Part shown: positions 32,906 to 45,897 of the stretch, piece by piece
How the letters are laid out: each line of letters starts with the position of its first letter
Position numbering within the stretch: the first letter of the stretch is position 1
DNA from: Isoetes taiwanensis
Lineage: Eukaryota > Streptophyta > Lycopodiopsida > Isoetales > Isoetaceae
Length of the DNA stretch: 64,000 bases
Direction of reading: 5' to 3'
NCBI GenBank assembly: GCA_021234155.1
Contig: JAJEKV010000198.1
Coordinates: forward strand, 252,001 to 316,000
Notes under the pieces: model-generated
What the model was told of the DNA's origin: nothing
What the model saw: the letters and a program-made list of their open reading frames with translations, nothing else
The model's database searches: none
Translations under genes and position numbers: made by a program

Positions 32906-33784
32906 ACCGAATCGCATAAAGACGCATTTGAATCAGAAATGCAAGAGCAAAGAGGTTCCTTAAAAGTGGAAATTCAGCAAACTAGGTCCGCATAAACTAA
33001 TTGGACCGACAAAATTCCAAATGTTCAAGGTAAACAAAGGTAAAGGCCAATTCTGCTGCCATATATTTAGGTTGGTCAGTCTAGCTCCATGTAAGTATGG
33101 CATGCTTAAGCAGAGATATACTTCTGCCAAGATGGGGTAAGGCAATAAATCATGGCCCTGATACTATGCACACAGAATGCTAGCAAGTGGATGCCCATCT
33201 GAATGCCAAATGCTATTCTCTAGCAATTAAAATGAAAGCTCATAATTGTTTATATTTGGAGCAAGAAGAAAGTTTAATCATGGGTTGTGCCTACAAAGCT
33301 AACAAAACTCAAACATATAAACACATCTGGAGACTTAGCTAAGCACCATACCTTCTTCACGGAGTAGCAAGGATGAAGCACATCCTTCTAAGTTCCTTAT
33401 ACAAAACATAGCCAACAACCCAACTCTTCTAGCAAAGCCATGAAGAGCCAAAGAGAATTTAACTTTTGTATTCATGATGGTCGTGCTTTGCGGCGTGCCT
33501 TAAAACCGGATGTGCTTAATGCAAGACATGCAATATCTTGAGACTCGAAATGGAGCATAAATTCAACGCCTCGGCTTGTGATACCTAATGGTGTCATCCA
33601 AACACCTGAAGAAAACTTAAATATCTCCTATGTATGATTGAGAATTAGATGCAATGCTAAAAAAATTAAGATCTTAAACTGAAACAGGGGAGGAAGCATA
33701 CCTTCTTTGTTTTATCTTAAACAAAAGAAAATCCCGAAGAGAATGAAAAGGTCGGCAATGAAGTTTTCCTTAGATAGGAAAAAA

Positions 33785-34199
33785 TCATATCACTTCAAGA
33801 GATACTAAATGAGACCATTTCGTTAATCTCAAAGGAAGGCAGAGAATGGGGAAGTCTGAGACCCGGTGAAGATAGGCAATAGTTTCCTTCACAGTGAGCG
33901 TACCAAGCAAAGCTTCTTCTTGGGTAACATAAGCCACAGAACACAGAGGAAGATGGAGAGGCTGTTTGGAGCCATTAAGCCAAATGTCACCCTGAAAACG
34001 CATTCCTTTGGCAAGGCGGCCTGCCAGAGAATCCAGAAGAGTCGATTTGCCCAAACCAAACGACCCCATAATGGCTGTGAAAAGCCCAGGCTGGGCAAAT
34101 CCAGAGCTGGAAACCAAGAAACCAAGAAAGCCCAGGCCAGGGCCTCGAGAAACCAAGACGGAGAGATCTTTCCATGCTACCCATGCTCCTTCACCTTAG
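33785..34199 (-). pseudogene. Captured ABCG-type ABC transporter fragment (Walker A region)
   Basis: The minus strand reads WVAWKDLSVLVSRG (about 34180), then PGLFTAIMGSFGLGKSTLLD. This is the Walker A (P-loop) region of plant ABCG half-transporters, normally GPSGSGKST. LAGRLAKGMRFQGDIWLNG and SVAYVTQEEALLGTLTVKET follow, ending near RLTKWSHLV. These are the first 120 or so residues of the nucleotide-binding domain. The signature motif, Walker B and membrane domain are absent. Intact ABCG proteins use ATP to export lipids or hormones. The piece is open over 123 codons, so capture may be recent. Confidence 0.85.
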
Positions 34200-34649
34200 C
34201 TCAACTCTGGCGGGGTAGAGCCCGGGGATCCAGGCAAATAGCTTCCACAATTGGGGTTCTTTAGCCATGGACGACAAATCTACTGGCAAAGCCCAACGAC
34301 AGGCAAAAGCCAAGCACAATCGAAATTGTTAAGCAAACTGCCGCCACGACAGAAGCAAGCAATTCCAGTGGCTCTCAGAAACCCTGGCCGCTTCCACCAC
34401 ATCCAAAACCCGATACCAACCCCCGCAACAAATCTGGGCCGTCTAAAGTTCAAATCTGGGCCGTCTAAAGTTTTAGGGTTTTATGCACGACATACACTAA
34501 AACTTTATAATAAAGGACTAGTAATGGTGCCCAGCGTTGCTGGGCAAATATTGGGAACATTTGTGGATGGAAACCTATTCAACTCAGACTCATTTTTATA
34601 CATCTAATATAATAGAAACCAAGTCCATCATTGCTAGGCTATAAGAGGT

Positions 34650-35765
34650 TTTTGTGCATTTGATAACCTTCCCTTTGCTCTATCCTGCATATCATTTTTT
34701 CCTCATTTTCTTACACACTTTCTTTTTTCCCTTTTCTTATTTTTTCTGCACATTTACTTTTCTCCTTCTCTCTCTTTTTTTTTTACCCTCTTCTCCCTCC
34801 TCTTTTTCTTCCTTTTCTCCTTCTCATTTTTCCCTTTCCCTTTCGCTTTTTTTGACGGCTTTTTTCCTTCCCTTTTCACCTTTCTCCACCCTTCCCATTT
34901 TTCTCATGCTCTTTTTTCCCTTTCCTTTTCCCATTCCTTTTGCATTTCTCTTTTCCCTTCCCTTTTCTCATGCTCTTTTTGCATTCCCTTTTCCCCACCT
35001 TTTTTTTTAATGTTTTTCTTCCTCTCCTCACACTCTTCTTCTTTATCTCATGTCTCTTTTTTCCCATTTTCTTCTTCCTTTTTTGTCATGCCTTTTTTCC
35101 TTTCCTTCCCCCTTTCCGCCTCCATTTTTCCTTTTCCCTTTCCTTCTTTTTTCATCATTTCCCCACCCTTTCCATTTTTCCCGTGCCCTTTTCCTCTTTC
35201 CTCCCCCCTTTCCTTTTCTCTTTCCCTTTCCCTTTCCCTTACCCTTTCCCTTTCCCTTTCCTTTTTCCTTTTCCCTTTTTCCCATGTATTTTTCCATTCC
35301 CTTTTTTCCACTTTTTTTTACTTGCCTTTTCTTCCGCCTTTCCTTACCCTCTTCCCCTTTTCCCCGTCCGTATTGCCCTTTTTTCTTTTTCTTTTCCCTT
35401 TCCCTCTTCCAATTTTTTCCGTGCCCTTTTTCCCTTCCTCTTTTCCATTTTCCCTCCTTATTCCTCGTGTTCTTTTTTCTTTCCCCTTTCCCTTTTCCTT
35501 TTCCTTTTCCTTCTTTTTTTCATCCTTTTCTCTTTTTCCATGCCCTTTTCCTCTTTCCTTTCCACCCTTTTTTTTTCCTTCTCTCTTTTCCTTTCCATTT
35601 TCCCACACCTTTTTCCATTCCATTTTTTCCACCTTTTTCACATGCCCTTTTTCCTCCTTTTCCCACCCTCTTCCCCTTTTCCCTTTTCCCTTTTCCTCTT
35701 TTTCTATTCCATGTTTTCTGTTCTCTTTTTGCTTTTCGCTTTTCCCTTTTCATTTTTCCATCTCT
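34650..35765. repeat. Long homopyrimidine tract (homopurine on minus) in H3
   Basis: About 1.1 kb almost purely C and T, built of CCTTTTCCC, TTTTTCC and CATGCC-like pieces. It gives long Phe/Pro/Ser-rich and Lys/Glu/Gly-rich open frames that are not genes. Confidence 0.85.
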
Positions 35766-35769
35766 TTTT

Positions 35770-38700
35770 AGCACGTTTGCACAAACACAAGTGGACACTT
35801 TGAAGCAATTTTAGAGTGTCCACGTTGCTGCCAGGTAAGATTTTTGTCCACGTGGATCACCTACGAGCGTGCGATATCATCGAGGGCTACGAAAATTCAA
35901 GAAAATTCCAGGTGGGTTGTCGGTTAGGTAAGGCCGGTTCACTTCTTCCTGCGTACTCGTCTTTCTAGAGAGCCTCTGTTACGTCGCTATGGTAATGGAT
36001 TGTAATGGATATGACTATGAACTATCAAAGAGACCCGGTTTTCTTTTTTCATTCTTGGTTTCGGACTTCAACTCCACGGATGACTTTGTAGCAAGATTGG
36101 AGTCTTGCAAATAGTCTGGCATGCAAAGGGCTTCAAAAGGTTTAACGAATGATTATATTTAGGTATTTCGAATGTATTTCCTTGAACCAATCTTCATTTG
36201 TGCTTCATGCTCACTGAGCCAAGGCTTTGTATTTTCCATTCCTGGTTTAACCTAGGCACCTGTGGTTGTAGATATGCAGGCATGGAGCAGCTGATGCAGG
36301 CTCTACAAATAGTCTCGGCATGATTCACTGCTTATGAAGGCAACTACTTCAGAACGTCCGTTTTGATGGATTTTAGTGTTGTTTGAAGCAGCAAAAAGCT
36401 GTGAAACAGTCGTGGAACTGACGCTATTTAGATATAGTTGTTTGTTGTTTAAAATCTGCTCCAAAATTCAAAGTTTTTTACTTGCTCAGCCCCACAGTCC
36501 TATGGGATGTGCCCAAGCAGGAGTGCTCCAAAAACTGTGTTCATGGAGGCTATGACGATGGTGTCTGCTCGCTCAAATTTTCCGCTTGGTTTAGGTGAGT
36601 TTCTCTAGAAAGCTGCTGTAACTTCAAAGCAGCTGTTATTTTCTGTTCGTATACACAATGCATTAAACTGTTGAAGTTTAATCTTCTGAAAATAGGCTCT
36701 GGGATTCTTTTTGATGTCAAAGGATTAAAGCTTACGTTGTTAAAAGCCAATCAGAGGAAGGTTCTCCAGTCTGCGACATGTACGTTGTTCCATTGCTTTG
36801 CTCTTCCTGCATGGGAAGAGCTATCAGAAACCCTAAAAACGCCATATGATTTGCCAATTGTCTAATGTGAAAAATCGGACATTTGGGGCAAATCAAGAGC
36901 CTGCTTTTGATATTCTATAGAGAGATTCAAACATCATGGTGTATACCGTCGGCCGAGTTTGGATTCAAACTAGAAGAAAAGAAATACCCTATCGGTAGAA
37001 AAGATTAACATGAGGTGTTATGGAGACAAGCCAGATTGGTTTTGAGAATGGTACCATCTAAATTATTGCCGTGAGTAGAACTTAAGGGAAGAGTTTTAAC
37101 AGAATCACTTGACATAATGCTTATCATTGAGGACCAATTTCCATCCGCAAAGCCTTTCCGCCACCGAGAGGGAACTGGCGAAAGAGATGCTTCGGGTTCC
37201 TTTTGAAGTCTGGGAGAGGCATTTCGCGGGAGCATGGTTGGATCGATTGAAAGCGGATGGTCTCGGCGGCCTGGCGGGTTGAAGGTGCAATGGACAAGGT
37301 GAATAAAGTGCACTTGAGCGGTTTGGTGGACCTTACTTCCTTGGCAACGAGGTAACCCCTCGATTAGTTTCTTATCTCCCTCGTGAAGTAGGCCTTTGAC
37401 CTAGGGAATACATAGAAAGAAGAGTTGAATTTACTAACTCTTTTTTTTTTTTTTTTTTTTTCCTTTATTTGGGGAAATGTTGGACTTATTATATTACATA
37501 AGTCTTTGTATAAAAAATTCTGGATGGAAGTTCGGTGATACTTCCAATTTTTATGAGCTTAATAGTGCAAATGTTGTTGTTGTTACACTAACACATTCTT
37601 ATTTCTTCATATTGACTTTCTCTCGGTGGATCTTTGTTTATGCACCATTTCTAGAGAGGATTGCAGCAAGCATGCCATCTTGGCAAGGGTTAACCATCGT
37701 GCGCGGGCCGTTGGCCTAGTGTAGAAGCTTGGTTTCATGCAATGGATTCACGCCCTAGCTATCAAGCAGTAAAATCAGATGATTTCACAATAACACACAC
37801 ACTGGAACCCCAGATTGGTCCATGTATTTCACTACCAAGTGATCTTTGCTTATAGAGAAAAGATTGATGGAAAAATGGAAGTTGGGATTTACCATTAAAG
37901 TCCGAGAACACAGTGGGGATGGATGATGGAAGTGGTGGGAATGGAGCCAAACTAGAGGCAGCAAGAAGCTTGGTTAGTAACCATGAGGCCATTGTGAAGT
38001 TTAGCTTAAGGGGTGTAAAAGGAGGGGAGAAGTATGAAAAATGGGTAGACCAAGGATTTCGTTTTGTGGCACATGCTCTTGTGGCTGGAGTAGAAAACAT
38101 AAAAGCACTTCCACCGGATCTTCCAAACAGAGGTGGCTATGGCAGCAATATATGTTAGAGATAGAGTAGGAGTTCCTCATGACCTCACTTATCCTGCAGC
38201 TACACAATTCCGTGCCCATCTTAACTGGTTTTTGAAACAAATTCGCTCCTAGCTTCTTTCTGCCCTTTACACATTAAACTTGCCTATCAAGTTTAAGACA
38301 TTGGGTCAAGAATTTTATCTTTTCTTGCTCATAACTAAAGTTTAAGATCTAGCAAAGACATACATGCCAATGCTCAAAGGGTATTGTTAGTGCGTAACTT
38401 GAACTTGTAACAATTAATGTAATAATAGGTCACTTGTAATATTTCCACATGAAAAACATAAATGCCAACTCAAATTGCTTCACATGGAGTTGAAAAGCTA
38501 GTCTTTCATGATGTATATACCAAATAAGGTTACACATGATATGCAAGACATTTATATGCACTATTTTATGATGCAAAAAATTTAAGGTCGGGGTCCAGGT
38601 TTGCTATGTTGATTCATTCTTGATGATAGCAAACGTCCAAATCTAGAATTTTACGCTAACTTCATCGTCTCATTGACAACAAATCTGAGCTGTCCAAAAA

Positions 38701-39690
38701 CAATGGGAGTATTCCAACTGGCTTTGTTGCATGGAGGTCCATTTATCCTTGTTTGGTTTATGATCGGCAAGGCCCTGAACATGGGACTCAATTGTGAATT
38801 TTGAAATGTTGTTAACTACATAGAGTGGGATAATCAACATAAGCTATTCGGCCACTTTCTTCTCTTATCTTTTTCCTTTTCGCACATCTGACAGAAAAAA
38901 ACAAATGTGTCTATTGAATGTTGCACTCGCAGCAGGCCAAAGACGTACTGCAAGAACAGGGCCGTTGGAAGTTGGAATTCATCACTGGTCTTCAATTTCT
39001 TGCTTGATTTACATGATTGAGGAACTCTAAATAAAACGAGCCACATTTCTTTCATATTCACTTGTGATTCTCTGGTGTATTTCAAGCAAGCATGTGCCGA
39101 TTTTTTGTTGAAGAGCAATAGATTTTTTTTTTGTGTCTCAAACCAACATGTTTCTGCTTCAATTTATGTTTTTGCTTTCATGTGTTTCAATATGTGAACC
39201 TAGTGCTTTGTTGATGTTTGAGAGCTTGTGGGCAACCACTTCAATTTTCAAGCTCATTTGATGTAGAGCTCGATTCGCAGAGGAGCAAAGATTCGTGTGT
39301 GTTTTTGTATGCATGAAGAAGTATACAGGTTCAAATCTTGTTCTTTTATGCATTGCCCGAGTGCCTGAGTTTGAATATACAGTTAACAAGGATATGATCA
39401 GACTACTGGATAGCCAACTATTTGTCAACATGGAACAGCTGTGTTGCCATTGCTGATGACAGTTCTAAGTTCTTTATCTTTTCCATTCCAAGGAGGCATG
39501 GATCATACACTGTAGATCGAGCTTCCCTTGTGCAGATCCTGGATGGTCTCAAGAGCAGCTAAAGTACTTTTATATATGTTTTCAACAATTTGGCATTGTA
39601 GAAAAGGTACCTCCTGAAAATTCTTTTGTTCTGGGATAGTTATTTCCTGCTTTCCTACAATTTATTATGCAAAGTAATCAAACGTGCTTT
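35770..39690. other. Unrecognised, probably captured DNA in H3
   Basis: Balanced composition, unlike the flanking tracts. Short coding-like pieces occur on the plus strand, for example ATERELAKEMLRVPFEVW at about 37157-37215 and NHEAIVKFSLRGVKGGEKY at about 37980. I cannot assign any of them. A T21 run at 37441-37461, preceded on the minus strand by AATAAAGG, looks like a polyadenylated retroposed end in minus orientation. Confidence 0.4.
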
Positions 39691-39699
39691 TGACTAGTT

Positions 39700-40160
39700 C
39701 CCTTTCTTTTTTTCCTTTCCTCACCCTTTTCCTCTTCTCGTGCCACTTTCTCCTTCCTCTCTCATTTCCCTCTCGCTTTTCCTCATGCCCTTTTCCCTTT
39801 TTCGCCTCCTTTTTCCTTTTTCCTTCCCTTTCTATTTTTCCATGCCCTTTTTTCCCTCTCTCCACCATTCTTATCTTCCCCTTTTTCCCTTCCGTCACCC
39901 TTTTCGTCTTCACATTTTTTCCGTTGCCCCTTTTTTCTTCCTTTTCCTCCTTTCCCCTTTTCTTTTCCCTTATTCTGTCCTCACCCTTTCTCCCTTTTCC
40001 TTTTCATAGTGTCTTTTTTTTCCTTCCTTTTTCTCCCTTTCTTTTTCTTTCCCTTTTTCGTGCTCTTTTCCCTTTCCTTTTTCCTTCTCCGTCTTTCCCT
40101 TTTGCCCGTGCCTTTTTGCCTCTCACTTTGCCCTTTTCTCTGCCATTTTCCCTTTCCTCT
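39700..40160. repeat. Homopyrimidine tract in H3, 5'-proximal
   Basis: About 460 bp of C and T, of the same kind as at 34650-35765, next to the H3 5' terminal region. Confidence 0.85.
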
Positions 40161-40297
40161 TAAGAGATCAGAGCATGGCCAATCATGGTGGTGGGAAGTT
40201 GTGCGATAAATCTCGGCCTTCAAATGCAATCAGACGATCTCAACTATCTAAATTAGGGTTTGATGCAAGACATACGCTAAAACTTTATAATATAAGA

Positions 40298-41602
40298 TGT
40301 TATACCGTATTGAATGGATCAAGCCCTAATTTAAATGGCTGAGATTATCTGCTTGAAATTGAAGGCCAAGATTTATAGCACGACTTCCCACTATCGTGAT
40401 TAGTCATGATTTGATCTCTTAAGGGAAAAGGAAAAGGAAAGGGGAGGAAAGGAACTGGTAAAAGGGAAAAGGGAAGGGAAAAAGGGGAAGAGGAAAAGAA
40501 CAAAGAAAGGGAAGGAAAAATGGTGTGGGAACAATGAAAAAAAGAATAGAATAGAATAGAAATAGAGGGAGAAAGGGAAGGGAAAAAGGGCAACAGAAAA
40601 AGGGGAAGAAGGAAAGGGTGGAAAAAAGGAGAAAAAAGGTATGGGAAAAGGGTGGGAAGAAGGGAACGAACAAAGCGCACGGGAAAAGAGAAAGGGAAAG
40701 AAAAACAAAAAGGGAGATGGAAAGGGGAAAAGGGAACCTGGAAAAAGGGCACGAGGAAAAGGGCAAAGGGGAAGGGGGAAAGGGCATGGGAAAAAGAAGA
40801 AGAGGGAAATGGTGAAGAAAGAGGAAAAGGGAAGTGAAAAGAGAGCGTCAAAAAGAGGAAGGGGATAGGTTAGAGAGAAAAGGTGAGGAAAGGGGAGAAG
40901 GGAAGGGGAAAATGGCATGGAAAAACGGAAAGCAAAAGGGGAAGAGAAAAAAAGAGGGGAAAAAAGAAGATAAAAAGGCATCGAGAAAAGGGAAAGAGGG
41001 AAAGGGTGGGAAAAGAAGGGGGAAAAGAGTGGAGAGCAAGGAATGAAAAAAAAGGAAGAGAGGAAGGGGAAAAGGGCACAAGAAAAGGGAATAGGGAAAG
41101 GGTGAGGAAAGGGAAAAAGAGCATGGGAAAGTGGGAAAAAAGGAAGAAAAGGGGAAAGTGGAAGAGGGAAAGGGGAAAAGAAAAGGGAAAAATGGGAAGG
41201 GCGGGAAAGAGAAAAAACCTATCAGAAAAAGGGAAATGGGAAGGGGAAGGGAAAGGGAAAGGGAAAAAGAGGAAGGGGAAGGGGACGGGAAAGGGGAGGG
41301 GAGGGAGAAGGGGGCTAAACAAAAAGAAAAAAGGGAGAAGGGAAAAAGATAACGTGTGAGAAAAATAAGAAAAAAAAGGGAAAAGAAAAGTGTGTAGGAT
41401 AACGAAGAAAAAAGGGAAACACGGGATAGCGCAAAAAGCAAAGGAAAGGGAAAGGGTATTAAATGCACAAAAACCTTTTATAGCTCAGCAACACTGGGCT
41501 TGGTTTCTGTTATATGAATAATGAAAAGAAGTCTGGGTTGAATACATTTTCGTCCACACAGGCTCCCAAGTTATGCCCAGCAACGCTGGGCACTATTACT
41601 AG
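40298..41602 (+). mobile_element. Helitron H2, main part
   Basis: Begins TGTTATACCGTATTGAATGG, matching H1 from its 14th base onward, then GATCAAGCCCTAATTT. It continues with a homopurine tract (about 40418-41455). The conserved 3' region carries an imperfect subterminal hairpin (about 41483-41500) and the terminal hairpin GCCCAGCAACGCTGGGC, followed by ACTATTA and CTAG. With the 13 bp at 30284 it totals about 1.3 kb. No coding sequence. Confidence 0.87.
40418..41455. repeat. Homopurine tract in H2
   Basis: About 1 kb of nearly pure A and G (GGGAAAAGG, GGAAAGGG, AGGGCATGGG-like pieces). The open frames through it are artefacts of the composition. Confidence 0.87.
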
Positions 41603-41721
41603 TCTTACAGAAAATCTACTAAACATCTGATCTATTTGATCATGTGTGTGACCAACTAGTAGAAAGCCAACCTTGACCTTCTTAAATATACCAGGTTGGA
41701 CCAGCATTGCACAATAAGTTT
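41603..41721 (-). pseudogene. DUF7869-like gene, segment between Helitron and LINE
   Basis: The minus strand reads AMLVQPGIFKKVKVGFLLVG then HTHDQIDQMFSRFSVR. The GHTHxxIDQ motif is the hallmark of the DUF7869 family. The right end (41705-41721) is one copy of the LINE target duplication. The left end joins 30283 in frame once the Helitron stack is ignored. Confidence 0.8.
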
Positions 41722-42445
41722 TTTTTTTTTTGAAGAACTGTGTCATCAATATATTAAAAGAATGGTAATGTTACAAAGCAAGTGAGGAGGAAGGAGAACT
41801 GCTCCAAAGAGACAATGATACCTCGACACTCCACAATAAACTCACAGAAAAACTGCAACTCTACTGCTGTACAAACCGACCATCACCATCTACAACACCC
41901 AAGAAGTCCCGCCAAATGGCAACTTCCGCTCTACTACTCCCAGGAACACCAGAAAGCTTTGAAATAGCTTGTACCTGAGTCGAGGAATCAGAGAGGCTGC
42001 AGGTTGCTGAATCCCCTGAAAGATCCACAACCGCCGCCACTTCCAAATCAGCCACACCAACCAAGCCACGCACAGATGCAAGGCTTGCTGCCGCAAGAGC
42101 GGCCAAGCACCAGGATACATATGAAGCAAAGAATCTGGCCGGGCTAGTCAATCTCACCTGAAACAGAGCCCTAACCCAATCCCAGGCAGCCTGCAAGTGA
42201 GGGCATAAAACCAGACAATGCTCCACAGTCTCACGATGAAGGCCACAACAAGGGCAGAGAGGGCTCACACCCGGCCTAAACCAACTCACAAGGGCATTCA
42301 CCCTGATACAGCAGTGCACCACCTGCAACCTTCGGTGGGGGAAGTGAGCACCATGTCCACGTCCAAACCGAGCGCCATCGAGAACCCGGAAGCTGCAGAG
42401 ACCACTTGCCTGAAGGGGGCAGTGTGTCATGAATAGCCAGTGACC
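41722..42445 (-). mobile_element. 5'-truncated L1-type LINE
   Basis: A T run (A tail on the minus strand) at about 41719-41731 marks the 3' end. The coding end shows a zinc-binding RT C-terminal domain (CPCCGLHRETVEHCLVLCPH, CCHC type) at about 42175-42240 and ends at about 41861. A 17-bp target duplication, CATTGCACAATAAGTTT, occurs at 41705-41721 and 42446-42462. Only the last 0.7 kb of the element is present, as usual for 5' truncation during target-primed reverse transcription. Confidence 0.87.
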
Positions 42446-44148
42446 CATTGCACAATAAGTTTGGTTAGTCACCATGTATATTCTGGTAAGTCAAGAATAC
42501 TCTGCATTGTACACCCCCATGAAAGATCATAGCACCAAATAGATGCAACTTCAAGAAGTCTACCTCTGGTAACATTAATAAAGTGTGGCAAAGATGTCTT
42601 CTTTTGGTCCATGCCATCTACCACAATTGACATGTACTATAACGACTTCTCCATTGATTTTTTTCTGTGTTTTGCAAGCTTCTTCCTTTCTAGAGCTTGA
42701 GCTTCTCTATGATCTTGTAATTGCTGTGTTATAGTATCAGCAAGGAGGTCATCAGAAATAAGTAGGATTCCTGCTAGGTAACAAAGTTATACAATTTGTC
42801 CTCTGCGTATGTCCGCATAGACAAAATAAAGCCATTTGTCTCTTCTCCTTCAAAAGTGCACAGGTTGAGCAAACAGAAAACCTGTGCCTCTTTGGTATTC
42901 TCACCAAATTAAATCCCTGCTGCCACAATCTCAAGAAATAAGAGTAGGAAATGAACTTTTGGTTTGACACCTTGAAGAGATCTCTGTAGATGGTGTAGAC
43001 TTTCTTCTTGGTTATGCTGTCTGTCAAGTGATATATGGGACTGTTAGGCAACCTTTCACAATTTGAGTCAAAGAAATCGACTAGCCATGCTTTGGCCTCC
43101 AGACAATGCACACCGATCACCTTCTTTGGATGGCAATAGTCGTCAATACAAGGGTTCCTGTCCAACCCTCTCTGGGCCCCTGTCATTCGTCGACTACCAA
43201 TGGCATGAATACTCTTAAAAGCTAGTTGACAGATGGAGATGTTCTTTAGATAGTAAGAAAAACTATCTGCCTTTTCTGGTCTTACATACCATGCGAGGTA
43301 GGACTCTTGATCTCCTTTGGAAAAGGACAAAAAGCTTTGCCTTATAGATCTCAGGGTAGGGAACTTAAAGTTTGAGATACAATTTTTTTGGCAACAAGAC
43401 AACCGCCTCAACTGCTCATGTATGCAAGACCCATTAGCTTGTTCCGCAAAACAGTTCTAAATGCTGGTACTTTTTTATCCTTTTTGAATCTCTTTGCAGA
43501 GCTGTAAGGATTTTTCTGACCACTTGGACTAGACAATCTGCTGGCAGATTGTGGGGTGACTAGTTGCTCTACACTCATTGTAGGAGAAGATACAGTCTCA
43601 GCCTCCTCCAATGAGGCAGTTAGTAATACTGGAAACAAGGTCCTGGATTTTTTTCGCAAGTCTTGAGTAGGAACTCTTTGCCCCTTAAACAAATTCTCAC
43701 AACCAGGGTGCTTTGCTTGTGGCGAAGAGTCAAGAATGTCTTGAAGTGGTTGATGTAACTCATGCAACAGTGAGGACATTTCAAAAATTGAAGTCTTGAC
43801 ATTTGAAGGTTGTTCCACATGTATTGGTGAGGGTGTATTATAGACCGTGTTATTTTGGACTAAGCATGGCAAATCACTTGGCGACGAATGAATATCGGAG
43901 AAAGAACTTTGTTCACTTTGACTTTGAGTAGGTGTATAGTAAGCAAATGAGGTCTCTATATTACATGGAGGCAACGGTGACATGGGTGTAGAGATTGACT
44001 GGATCGGGCTTGGTGTCAAAAAGTCACCACGTGGCAACAAAGATAGGTCTATGCTCCTACGACGAGTAGATGTCGGTGTGCTGTATCTACCACGTTGCAG
44101 TAAGGCAATATTAGATGGAGGTGTAGAGTCTTTATCTTGGCTTTCCAT
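42446..44148 (-). pseudogene. DUF7869-like gene, N-terminal and middle part
   Basis: Read right to left. The candidate start is at 44148 (MESQDKDSTPPS), followed by about 240 low-complexity Ser/Thr/Pro-rich residues to about 43415. A frameshift there leads into a cysteine-containing conserved part (LRRLSCCQKNCISNFK, then LAFKSIHAIGSRRM, and a Cys-rich end, FSVCSTCALLKEKRQ). After a stop near 42750, further family sequence (MSIVVDGMDQKKTSLPHF, the family's DGMDQ-K motif) lies at about 42560-42620. It then reaches the LINE target site with TNQTYCAM. The order of motifs matches DUF7869-type proteins. Several shifts and stops show decay beyond the two insertions. Confidence 0.7.
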
Positions 44149-44168
44149 AATTACACCTCAATCAATGC

Positions 44169-45897
<1,729 letters not shown>

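Larger units (their letters stand above)
30297..34517 (-). mobile_element. Helitron H4, 4.2 kb, carrying NHX and ABCG gene pieces
   Basis: On the minus strand the 5' end is TCCTTTATTATAAAG (from 34517) and the 3' end is the hairpin GCCCAGCAACGCTGGGC followed by ATCATTA and CTAG (30300 to 30297). The subterminal 5' region has a tandem GACGGCCCAGATTT motif (34431-34475), shared with H5. The interior holds a Na+/H+ exchanger fragment (32051-32905) and an ABC transporter fragment (33785-34199), both in the Helitron's own orientation. No Rep/helicase is present, so it needs an autonomous partner. Confidence 0.85.
34518..40297 (-). mobile_element. Helitron H3, 5.8 kb, with split homopurine tract and captured DNA
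   Basis: On the minus strand the 5' end is TCTTATATTATAAAG (from 40297; the next base outside is A). The 3' end is the hairpin GCCCAGCAACGCTGGGC followed by ACCATTA and CTAG (34521-34518). Its CTAG directly abuts the 5' TC of H4 at 34517. Behind the 5' region lies a homopurine tract (plus strand pyrimidine, 39700-40160), and a second one (34650-35765) precedes the 3' end. Between them is about 3.9 kb of unrelated DNA, probably captured. Confidence 0.85.
30284..41602. mobile_element. Nested stack of three Helitrons (H2 containing H4 and H3), 11.3 kb
   Basis: H2 begins at TC 30284-30285 on the plus strand, preceded by A30283. It is interrupted after 13 bp, resumes at 40298 and ends in CTAG at 41599-41602, followed by T41603. 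The interruption consists of two minus-strand Helitrons, H4 (30297-34517) and H3 (34518-40297). Joining 30296 to 40298 rebuilds TCTTATATTATAATGTTATA, the same 5' end as Helitron H1. Joining 30283 to 41603 rebuilds the DUF7869-like reading frame. Confidence 0.88.

Noticed and set aside
34654-35814. Long open frames rich in Phe, Pro, Ser (plus) and Lys, Glu, Gly (minus)
   Set aside because: They come from the homopyrimidine/homopurine tract, are open in several frames at once and have no domain. The same holds at 39684-40163, 40345-41468 and 53274-54969.
37441-38240. Processed pseudogene on the minus strand ending in the A21 run
   Set aside because: AATAAAGG before the A run is suggestive, but no recognisable protein and no flanking target duplication were found. 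It is kept only as a remark within H3.
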